From Clostridia bacterium (lineage in GTDB: Bacteria; Bacillota; Clostridia; Oscillospirales; CAG-272): 5,278 bases of DNA. Below the pieces are notes generated by a model. It made no database searches and had not been told where the DNA came from. It was given only the letters and a program-made list of their open reading frames with translations. Positions 1 to 5,278 of this stretch are shown here, in pieces. How positions within the stretch are numbered: the first letter of the stretch is position 1; each line of letters starts with the position of its first letter. Both the position numbers and the translations under genes were made by a program. The stretch spans positions 1 through 5,278 of the forward strand of contig JAFNZX010000066.1 in assembly GCA_017382615.1 (NCBI GenBank). The letters run 5' to 3'.

Positions 1-26
1 AAACAGCTCTATTTTCGTTCTTAAAC

Positions 27-731
27 TTATTTGTACAGTTCCCTGACCACGGTGTCCACAGCCGTTGTGTTCATGTTGCACTTCAGCACATACGCAGGCA
101 CGTGCTCGACCGTGTGGTGCAAAAGCTCCACAAATTTGTCAGCCGTGTCGCGGTTGGCGGGCGGCAGAATCTGCTCGCTTACGCGGTGCGTAAACTCCTC
201 TTTGCCGATAGCGGTGATTTCATTTGCCTTGGCTTGCTCCAAGAAGACCACGGCGTCAAGCTCGGCACAGGTGTTGGTCTGCCAGCCCTCCTTGCCGCAC
301 CAGGGCGTGCCAAAGGCGATCAGCTTGCCGTCACGAAGAGCTAACAGCGGCTTATCACCGTTAATCACGGTGACATCCTTGCCGAATTTATCCTTCCAAA
401 GACTGATGTGCGTGCTCTTGCCCGTGCCGCGCTTGCCCGAAAATGCAATGCACTTGCCTTGATAGGTAATGACTGCGGAATGGAACAGATATGCGTCGTA
501 TTCCGCCATCTTGCGGCAAAGCGCTCTGTTGATCAGATAACTCTCTGCCATGGGGGCTGTAAGATTCCAAGTAGCGCCCGACAGCATACGGTGCACCTCG
601 TCGCTTGAGATCTGCACGCGGAATGCGGGCTCGCTGTCGTCTCTGACAATATAATCGCGGCAAACGTCCTCAACATGACCGTAGCGGTTATCAATCTCTA
701 CGCAAACGTCAGCAACCTTAATTTTGAACAT
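27..731 (-). CDS. HPr kinase-like / PEPCK-like P-loop protein (orphan kinase, substrate unknown)
   Basis: This 234-residue protein has a clear Walker A loop, GKRGTGKST, at residues 99-107. Before it comes a short strand region with an FHSA motif (83-86), and after it a NGDKPLL segment (124-130) that probably supplies the metal-binding acid (Asp126). A GTPWCGKEG motif lies at 141-149. This order resembles the nucleotide-binding core shared by HPr kinase/phosphorylase and ATP-type PEP carboxykinase. Bona fide HprK is about 310 residues with a separate N-terminal domain, so this is not the canonical enzyme. Similar short HprK-like proteins are known beside peptide-modification genes, but no such partner is visible here. 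The start is set by AAGGGAG six bases upstream on the minus strand (738-744). It lies downstream of the membrane-protein gene, behind a terminator. It is probably a cytoplasmic ATP-dependent kinase or ATPase; its target cannot be inferred. No membrane segment is seen. Confidence 0.8.
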   Translation of the reverse strand: MFKIKVADVCVEIDNRYGHVEDVCRDYIVRDDSEPAFRVQISSDEVHRMLSGATWNLTAPMAESYLINRALCRKMAEYDAYLFHSAVITYQGKCIAFSGKRGTGKSTHISLWKDKFGKDVTVINGDKPLLALRDGKLIAFGTPWCGKEGWQTNTCAELDAVVFLEQAKANEITAIGKEEFTHRVSEQILPPANRDTADKFVELLHHTVEHVPAYVLKCNMNTTAVDTVVRELYK

Positions 732-737
732 AGTAAT

Positions 738-744
738 CTCCCTT
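738..744 (-). promoter_or_regulatory. ribosome binding site of the HprK-like gene
   Basis: On the minus strand AAGGGAG lies six bases before the ATG at 729-731. It supports this start. The only -10-like hexamer nearby (TATATT, about 14 bases before the ATG) would put the transcript start inside this ribosome binding site, so it is unlikely to be this gene's promoter. Confidence 0.7.
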
Positions 745-779
745 CAATATAAAAGGATCAAATTGCGAATAGTAAAAGC

Positions 780-803
780 AAAGAGCGGGATTTCCCGCTC
801 TTT
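780..803 (-). terminator. intrinsic terminator after the membrane-protein gene
   Basis: A perfect 11-bp inverted repeat, AAAGAGCGGGA (780-790) and TCCCGCTCTTT (793-803), is separated by two bases. With the innermost A-T pair opened, the loop is four bases. On the minus strand it begins 11 bases after the stop codon of the membrane-protein gene, and the right-hand stem ends in a T-rich run (CTCTTTGCTTTTAC). It therefore works as a Rho-independent terminator for that gene. The stem is also flanked by TTTT on the plus strand, but no plus-strand gene leads into it. Because the next minus-strand gene has no clear promoter of its own, the hairpin may be leaky and set the ratio of the two products. 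Confidence 0.8.
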
Positions 804-814
804 TCAATGGTTGA

Positions 815-1489
815 TCATTCCATGTACATGCTGTCAATATGCGCCTGCACGTACTTAAGCATCTGCTTTTGCATGTAGGCACGATTGTCCATAAAGAAGC
901 GGCTGATCTTTTCAATATTCTCTGCATGGTGCTCACGCAAAAATACCAGCGTTGCACCGAGCTGCGCGTCGTCGTTGCTGCTAAGCGCATCGCAGATGGA
1001 CGAAACAACTGCGGGATCTGCCTTAGAGAACAGCGTCCAATGCTCGGGAGTGTTCAGCTCTGTCAGGTCGTAGATCATTTTGTACGCCATCAAGGGACGA
1101 TACACGTCGTTTTTGCCAAAGCGTTCGTCGTTGCTGCCCACGATATTGGCACTCCAAGCCTGACGCTCGGAGGTGGCTATGCGGGACATAAAGCCGGTCA
1201 TGCGTCTGTTTACGATATCGAAGGTCAGATCCGCGGGTCTGATATTCTTCCCCGTATTTTTATCGTACAGGAAGAAATGCTTGGTGACCGTGGTGCTGAT
1301 CACGGCAAGATAGATTACAAGCCCGCCAAGTGCCAAAAACAGCACGGCGGCAAGCAGCCAAAGCACCTGCTCAAATCCAAAGCCGTTGGGAGCAGTAAAG
1401 GCAAACACGGTAATGACCACGGCAATCAGCAAACAAATGATACCTGCAATCAGCAGTACGGTAGGCAAATATTTCTTCAAAGATTCCAT
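815..1489 (-). CDS. Uncharacterised two-helix membrane protein
   Basis: I do not recognise a named family. The 224-residue product has two strongly hydrophobic segments, about residues 8-33 and 40-65, joined by a short loop (PNGFGFE). A soluble domain of about 155 residues follows, probably cytoplasmic because Lys residues precede the first helix (MESLKKY). Just after the second helix is the segment FFLYDKNTGKNIRPADLTF (72-90), the most motif-like part. The remainder is rich in charged residues and predicted helices, with His at 187-188 and a Met/Gln/Tyr-rich tail. There is no signal peptidase site, Walker motif, kinase or protease signature. The start is supported by AGAGGA eight bases upstream (1498-1503, minus strand) and by a divergent promoter further upstream. 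The plus-strand reading frame over the same DNA has no ribosome binding site, so the minus frame is taken as real. Confidence 0.75.
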   Translation of the reverse strand: MESLKKYLPTVLLIAGIICLLIAVVITVFAFTAPNGFGFEQVLWLLAAVLFLALGGLVIYLAVISTTVTKHFFLYDKNTGKNIRPADLTFDIVNRRMTGFMSRIATSERQAWSANIVGSNDERFGKNDVYRPLMAYKMIYDLTELNTPEHWTLFSKADPAVVSSICDALSSNDDAQLGATLVFLREHHAENIEKISRFFMDNRAYMQKQMLKYVQAHIDSMYME

Positions 1490-1520
1490 TTTGTAATTCC
1501 TCTTTTCCGGATAATAGGTC

Positions 1521-1569
1521 TATAATCATGCTGTATATTCGCTACATATATCGACATAACATGATTATA
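1521..1569. repeat. perfect 10-bp inverted repeat overlapping the minus-strand -10
   Basis: TATAATCATG (1521-1530) and CATGATTATA (1560-1569) are exact reverse complements, separated by 29 bases of AT-rich sequence. The right arm contains the -10 of the leftward promoter and the left arm lies in the early transcribed leader. The spacing is about three helical turns plus a few bases between arms, which would suit a dimeric or looping regulator. It is less likely to act as an RNA hairpin because only the left arm would be transcribed. Its function is inferred only from position and symmetry. Confidence 0.5.
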
Positions 1570-1592
1570 ACACAAAATGTGCTCTTTTGCAA
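1564..1592 (-). promoter_or_regulatory. leftward sigma-A promoter (membrane-protein gene)
   Basis: On the minus strand the -35 is TTGCAA (1587-1592, four of six consensus bases), the spacer is 17 bases (1570-1586), and the -10 is a perfect TATAAT (1564-1569) preceded by TGT, which makes an extended -10. Transcription should start near 1557, about 67 bases before the membrane-protein ATG. It drives at least that gene and, by read-through of the 780-803 terminator, possibly the HprK-like gene. The spacer also holds a small CACA-AAA-TGTG dyad (1571-1581). Confidence 0.65.
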
Positions 1593-1687
1593 GAGATTTT
1601 TCGAAATTTTCCTATATTGTTTATCAGCAAAAAAATCGCACGCCCGCAGCGCAAATTTGCAAGTTCCTATTGACCTTTCTTGCAAAA
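1585..1687. repeat. three copies of CTTGCAAA across the divergent promoters
   Basis: The 8-mer CTTGCAAA occurs on the minus strand at 1586-1593, on the minus strand at 1656-1663, and on the plus strand at 1679-1686. The outer two extend to the same 9-mer, CTTGCAAAA (1585-1593 minus, 1679-1687 plus), so they form a perfect inverted pair. The left copy covers the leftward -35, the middle copy overlaps a palindrome just upstream of the rightward -35, and the right copy sits in the spacer between the rightward -35 and -10. The placement suggests shared operator sites, though no known regulator motif is recognised. Confidence 0.45.
1651..1660. promoter_or_regulatory. perfect palindrome GCAAATTTGC upstream of the rightward -35
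   Basis: This 10-bp sequence is its own reverse complement and ends nine bases before the rightward -35 hexamer, centred near -49 relative to the predicted transcript start. That position fits an activator site or an upstream operator. It overlaps the middle CTTGCAAA copy, so the two may be parts of one site. A regulatory role is inferred, not shown. Confidence 0.4.
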
Positions 1688-1698
1688 TATGTTATAAT
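1670..1698 (+). promoter_or_regulatory. rightward sigma-A promoter of the aconitase/icd operon
   Basis: The -35 is TTGACC (1670-1675, five of six), the spacer is 17 bases, and the -10 is a perfect TATAAT (1693-1698) preceded by TGT at 1690-1692 (extended -10). The start point should be near 1705, giving a leader of only about 25 bases with no room for a riboswitch or leader peptide. The near-consensus architecture predicts strong basal expression unless repressed. A CTTGCAAAA copy lies inside the spacer, where a bound protein would block RNA polymerase. Confidence 0.85.
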
Positions 1699-1718
1699 GA
1701 CCGTAATTCATCGATCTC

Positions 1719-1723
1719 GGAGG
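1719..1723 (+). promoter_or_regulatory. ribosome binding site fixing the aconitase-like start at 1730
   Basis: GGAGG sits six bases before ATG 1730. An in-frame ATG at 1577 would add 51 residues, but it lies upstream of the promoter -35 and so would not be transcribed from it, and the added sequence resembles no aconitase. This ribosome binding site therefore decides the start. Confidence 0.88.
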
Positions 1724-1729
1724 ACCCTT

Positions 1730-3985
1730 ATGAATGCAGTAACTCTGTACGATTCCGGCGTGTTTTTGTGCAACGGCGCACCCTGCCCCGGCAACTGTGA
1801 CCGCGATGCAAATTCCGCTCGCAAAAAAACGATAGCCGCAAGCATTCTTGCTGCGCACAATACCGATACAAGCAATGACCAAGACGTCCTGAAAATTCGT
1901 TTTGACGCCTTGATTTCTCACGATATTACCTACGTTGGCATCATTCAGACCGCGCGTGCCTCGGGACTTGAAAAATTCCCCGTCCCTTATGCGCTGACCA
2001 ACTGCCACAATTCACTTTGCGCGGTGGGCGGCACCATCAACGAGGATGACCACGTGTTCGGGCTTTCCGCTGCCAAAAAGTACGGTGGCATTTACGTACC
2101 CGCCAACCAAAGCGTCATCCACTCTTATGCAAGAGAGCAGCTTGCATTATGCGGTGGCATGATTCTCGGCTCGGATTCTCACACCCGCTACGGCGCCCTG
2201 GGCACCATGGCTGTCGGCGAAGGTGGCCCCGAGCTTGTCAAGCAGCTGCTCTCGAACACCTATGACATTCCCGCCCCCGAGGTGGTGCTGGTATACCTGA
2301 CCGGCAAGCCCCGTCGCGGCATCGGTCCGCACGACGTCGCACTTGCACTTGTTGGCGCTGCCTTCCCCGGTGGCTTTGTCAAGAACAGAATTTTAGAATT
2401 CGCAGGTCCCGGCGTGGCAAGCCTCTCCATGGATTTCCGTAACGGCATCGACGTCATGACCACCGAGACCACCTGCCTTTCCTCCATCTGGACGACCGAC
2501 GAGATCACCAAGGCATTTTACGAAGCACACGCCAGAGGCGAATATTACGCACCGCTTGCTCCCCTGGACGGTGCTTACTACGACCGCATGATCGAAATCA
2601 AGCTTGACGAGGTCGAGTCCATGATCGCGCTGCCCTTCCATCCCTCCAACGCCTACACCATTCACGAATTCAACGCACGTGCCAAGGAGCTGCTTGCAGG
2701 CGTGGAAGCCGAGGCAGCGCAGCTGTTCCCCGGTGCGCCTCTCTCCTTGACGGGCAAGGTGGATGCCAACGGCGTGCACGCCGATCAGGGCGTGATTGCA
2801 GGCTGCGCGGGCGGTATGTACGAGTCCATCTGCGAGGCAGACGCCATTTTGAAGACGGGCGACGTGGGAGACGGTGCGTTCTCGCTCTCGGTCTATCCCA
2901 CCAGCATTCCCGTTTCTCTGGAGCTGACGCGTCAGGGTGTTACCGCTTCTCTGCTTGCGCAGGGTGCTGTCATCAAGCCCTCGTTCTGCGGCCCTTGCTT
3001 CGGTGCAGGTGACGTGCCTGCCAACAACGGGCTTTCCCTGCGCCACACCACGCGTAACTTCCCCAACCGCGAGGGCTCAAAGCCCGGTGAGGGTCAAATC
3101 TCCTGCGTGGCGCTCATGGATGCAAGAAGCATTGCGGCAACCGCAGCTATGGGCGGTGTGATCACGGCTGCAACCGATCTTGATTACGATTTCGCGCCTC
3201 TGACTTATCAGTTTGATGCATCTCCCTACCAAAAGCGCGTTTACAACGGCTACGGCAATCCGCAGCCCGATACCGCTTTGGTCATGGGTCCCAATATCAC
3301 CGATTGGCCTGCCCAGTATGCGCTTACGGACAACCTCCTTGTCGAGTTAGCGGCAGTCATTCGTGACCCCGTTACCACCACTGACGAGCTCATTCCCTCG
3401 GGCGAGACCTCGTCGTACCGATCAAATCCTCTGCGCCTTGCGGAATTTGCGCTCTCCCGCCGCTGCCCCGAGTACGTTGGGCTTTCCAAGGCAGTTGCCG
3501 CGCAGGAAAAAGACCGCAGAGCGGGCGAGATCTCCGAAAAGCTGCGCAAGGCTCTCTCTTGCGTAGGCGATGCAGATGCGCTGGCGCAGAACACGCAATT
3601 CGGCTCTTGCCTGTTTGCCAACAAGCCCGGTGACGGCTCGGCACGCGAGCAGGCTGCATCCTGCCAGAAGGTACTTGGCGGCTTTGCCAACATTTGCTAC
3701 GAATTTGCAACCAAGCGATACAGATCCAACTGCATCAACTGGGGCATCCTTCCCTTTACGCTGGACGCGGGCACTCCCTTCCCCTACACGGAGGGTGACT
3801 TTGTGTTCGTACCCGACATCAGAGAAAAGCTGATTGCGGGTAAAGAGCAATTTGATGCAACGGTCATTTGCGCAGACGGCACGACAGCACCGCTGACGCT
3901 TTACGTCAAGGGCTTGACCGAAACGGAAAAGCAGATTATTTTAGACGGCTGCCTGATGAACTATTACGCAAACGGAAATAAATAA
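1730..3985 (+). CDS. Aconitase-superfamily hydratase (YbhJ-like), probable working aconitase
   Basis: The 751-residue product has the complete four-domain aconitase layout. It probably isomerises citrate to isocitrate through a [4Fe-4S] cluster in the cytoplasm. GSDSHTR (147-153) matches the DSHT active-site motif. The cluster ligands appear as Cys359 (in AGCAGG), Cys420 and Cys423 (in FCGPCFG); the 61-residue and 3-residue spacings are close to mitochondrial aconitase. Arg442 and Arg447 in TTRNFPNREG match substrate-binding arginines. The swivel domain starts near TTDELIPSGETSSYR (550-564) and carries GSAREQAA (636-643) with the catalytic Ser637 and Arg639. The length is close to E. coli YbhJ, as I recall it. 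Compared with typical AcnA, SCTNS is replaced by GCAGG, and an extra cysteine cluster (Cys14, 19, 23) lies at the N terminus. It is followed after 27 bases by isocitrate dehydrogenase in the same operon, which strongly supports an aconitase role. A different hydroxy-acid substrate remains possible. Confidence 0.88.
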   Translation: MNAVTLYDSGVFLCNGAPCPGNCDRDANSARKKTIAASILAAHNTDTSNDQDVLKIRFDALISHDITYVGIIQTARASGLEKFPVPYALTNCHNSLCAVGGTINEDDHVFGLSAAKKYGGIYVPANQSVIHSYAREQLALCGGMILGSDSHTRYGALGTMAVGEGGPELVKQLLSNTYDIPAPEVVLVYLTGKPRRGIGPHDVALALVGAAFPGGFVKNRILEFAGPGVASLSMDFRNGIDVMTTETTCLSSIWTTDEITKAFYEAHARGEYYAPLAPLDGAYYDRMIEIKLDEVESMIALPFHPSNAYTIHEFNARAKELLAGVEAEAAQLFPGAPLSLTGKVDANGVHADQGVIAGCAGGMYESICEADAILKTGDVGDGAFSLSVYPTSIPVSLELTRQGVTASLLAQGAVIKPSFCGPCFGAGDVPANNGLSLRHTTRNFPNREGSKPGEGQISCVALMDARSIAATAAMGGVITAATDLDYDFAPLTYQFDASPYQKRVYNGYGNPQPDTALVMGPNITDWPAQYALTDNLLVELAAVIRDPVTTTDELIPSGETSSYRSNPLRLAEFALSRRCPEYVGLSKAVAAQEKDRRAGEISEKLRKALSCVGDADALAQNTQFGSCLFANKPGDGSAREQAASCQKVLGGFANICYEFATKRYRSNCINWGILPFTLDAGTPFPYTEGDFVFVPDIREKLIAGKEQFDATVICADGTTAPLTLYVKGLTETEKQIILDGCLMNYYANGNK

Positions 3986-4012
3986 CGAAAAATACCGATA
4001 CGGAGGTATGAC

Positions 4013-5230
4013 ATGAACAAGATCAAAATGACTACGCCGCTTGTCGAAATGGACGGCGACGAAATGACAAGAGTGCTTTGGCAAATGATCAAGGACGAGC
4101 TGCTGCTCCCCTTCGTTGACCTCAACACGGAATATTACGACCTCGGTCTTGTCGAACGCGAGCGCACCCGAGATCAGGTCACGTTCGATTCGGCTTATGC
4201 GACCAAAAAATACGGTGTGGCGGTCAAGTGTGCCACCATTACCCCCAACCGCCAGCGCGTAGAGGAATACAACCTTTCCGAAATGTGGAAGTCCCCCAAC
4301 GGTACTATCCGCGCGATTTTGGACGGCACGGTATTCCGCGCACCTATTCTGATTGATTCCATTCGCCCTGCGGTACGCAACTGGGAAGCCCCCATTACCA
4401 TTGCACGCCACGCCTACGGTGACGTTTACAAGGCAACCGAGTACCGCGTTCCCACCGAGGGCAAGGCGGAGCTGGTGTTTACCGACAAGGATGGAAATGA
4501 GACCTTCCGCGAAACGGTCTACGACTTTGAGTGCCCCGGCGTGCTGCAGAGCCAGTACAACAAGGACAGCTCCATTCGCTCCTTTGCACACTCCTGCTTC
4601 CAGTACGCCATTGACACCAAGCAGGATTTGTGGTTCTCCACCAAGGACACCATTTCCAAGCAGTACGACCAGACCTTCAAGCTGATCTTCCAGGAGATCT
4701 ATGATGCGGATTACAAGCAAAAGTTTGAGGAGCTGGGCATCGAATACTTCTATACCCTGATTGACGACGCGGTCGCACGCGTGATCAGATCCAAGGGCGG
4801 CTTTATCTGGGCTTGCAAGAACTATGACGGTGACGTCATGAGCGACATGGTTTCCACCGCGTTCGGCTCGCTTGCCATGATGACCTCGGTTCTCGTTGCC
4901 CCCGACGGCACTACCGAATACGAGGCGGCACACGGCACGGTCACGCGCCACTATTACCGCTACCTCAAGGGAGAGGTCACCTCGACCAACCCCATGGCAA
5001 CCATTTTTGCTTGGTCGGGTGCTTTGCGCAAGAGAGGTCAGCTGGACGGACTTGCCGATCTGGTGGATTTTGCCGATAAGCTGGAGGCTGCTTGCCTGCA
5101 GACGCTTGACGACGGCATTATGACCAAGGATCTGGTCGGTCTTGTCGTCCCCGGCACGCAAGTGACCTCGGTCAGCTCGCTGGAATTTTTGAAGGCGATC
5201 AGAGAAAGACTGGAAAAGAAGTTGGCGTAA
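4013..5230 (+). CDS. icd: NADP-dependent isocitrate dehydrogenase, eukaryote-type homodimer
   Basis: This 405-residue enzyme oxidatively decarboxylates isocitrate to 2-oxoglutarate, giving NADPH and CO2. It aligns through its whole length with human IDH1-type enzymes rather than E. coli Icd. Substrate residues keep nearly the same numbering: Thr77, Ser94, Asn96, Arg100, Arg109 and Arg132. Catalytic Tyr135 and Lys211 are present, as are the metal-binding Asp251, Asp274 and Asp278 in the DDAVAR and YDGDVMSD segments. The coenzyme site EAAHGTVTRH (304-313) has Arg312 and His313, the pair that selects NADP. Human Lys260 is replaced by Arg259, a conservative change. The start is supported by GGAGG six bases upstream (4002-4006). 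The gap to the aconitase-like gene holds no terminator, so the two are co-transcribed. In an anaerobe with an incomplete TCA cycle the main purpose would be 2-oxoglutarate for glutamate synthesis and NADPH supply. No terminator is visible in the 48 bases after the stop codon. Confidence 0.97.
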   Translation: MNKIKMTTPLVEMDGDEMTRVLWQMIKDELLLPFVDLNTEYYDLGLVERERTRDQVTFDSAYATKKYGVAVKCATITPNRQRVEEYNLSEMWKSPNGTIRAILDGTVFRAPILIDSIRPAVRNWEAPITIARHAYGDVYKATEYRVPTEGKAELVFTDKDGNETFRETVYDFECPGVLQSQYNKDSSIRSFAHSCFQYAIDTKQDLWFSTKDTISKQYDQTFKLIFQEIYDADYKQKFEELGIEYFYTLIDDAVARVIRSKGGFIWACKNYDGDVMSDMVSTAFGSLAMMTSVLVAPDGTTEYEAAHGTVTRHYYRYLKGEVTSTNPMATIFAWSGALRKRGQLDGLADLVDFADKLEAACLQTLDDGIMTKDLVGLVVPGTQVTSVSSLEFLKAIRERLEKKLA

Positions 5231-5278
5231 AGCCAAATCAAAAAAACCGACATAGGGCTGGTAAAAATAGCGGAATCA

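Noticed and set aside
839..1525. 228-residue plus-strand frame opposite the membrane protein
   Set aside because: There is no ribosome binding site at its start, the composition is rich in His, Gln and Cys without a domain, and the minus frame has helices, a ribosome binding site and a promoter.
1607..1621. possible CodY-like box (AATTTTCCTATATTG)
   Set aside because: About five mismatches by eye to AATTTTCWGAAAATT, which is weak evidence in AT-rich intergenic DNA.
1577..1729. 51-residue N-terminal extension of the aconitase-like protein
   Set aside because: It begins upstream of the -35 and -10 of the operon promoter and has no ribosome binding site. The GGAGG-supported ATG at 1730 fits the family.
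1528..1800. 90-residue plus-strand frame across the intergenic region
   Set aside because: It overlaps both promoters and the start of the aconitase-like gene in another frame and has no ribosome binding site.
3992..4009. small hairpin ATACC / GGTAT overlapping the icd ribosome binding site
   Set aside because: Only five base pairs with an eight-base loop; too weak to claim translational control.
3941..5236. 431-residue open frame on the minus strand, opposite isocitrate dehydrogenase
   Set aside because: It is the antisense shadow of a fully conserved icd gene, has no recognisable domain and runs through the end of the aconitase-like gene. Long antisense frames are expected with this codon bias.
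5222..5236. hairpin TTGGC-GTAAA-GCCAA at the icd stop codon as terminator
   Set aside because: It has a five-base-pair stem overlapping the stop codon and is followed by an A-run rather than a T-run on the plus strand, so it is not a convincing terminator.

Overview
This window looks like chromosomal DNA of an anaerobic, probably gut-type Clostridia member (Firmicutes). The reasons are moderate GC content, strong GGAGG-type ribosome binding sites, Bacillus/Clostridia-style sigma-A promoters, a eukaryote-type NADP-isocitrate dehydrogenase paired with a YbhJ-like aconitase-family 'hydratase', and an orphan HPr-kinase-like protein. The taxon is inferred from gene content and style; no RNA gene or other marker confirms it.

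The layout is two divergent gene pairs. On the minus strand, read right to left from about position 1557, lie an unrecognised protein with two membrane helices (815-1489), a strong hairpin terminator (780-803), and a 234-residue P-loop protein related to HPr kinase and ATP-type PEP carboxykinase (27-731). On the plus strand, read from about position 1705, lie a 751-residue aconitase-superfamily protein (1730-3985) and, 27 bases later, a complete NADP-dependent isocitrate dehydrogenase (4013-5230). The two plus genes have no terminator between them and are almost certainly one operon.

The two plus-strand genes make a coherent metabolic unit: citrate to isocitrate (aconitase-like protein), then isocitrate to 2-oxoglutarate plus NADPH and CO2 (isocitrate dehydrogenase). 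This is the oxidative arm that supplies glutamate precursors in anaerobes with an incomplete TCA cycle. Citrate synthase is not in the window. The minus-strand pair has no visible functional link to this pathway.

The 240-base intergenic region (1490-1729) is the densest non-coding part. It carries two divergent extended -10 promoters, three copies of CTTGCAAA placed on or next to the promoter elements, a perfect 10-bp palindrome just upstream of the plus -35, and a perfect 10-bp inverted repeat with 29 bases between its arms that overlaps the minus -10. This looks like a regulated divergent promoter. I see no mobile element, CRISPR array, tRNA, rRNA or defence system. The window is largely ordinary core metabolism, with the promoter region and the diverged aconitase as its most interesting parts.
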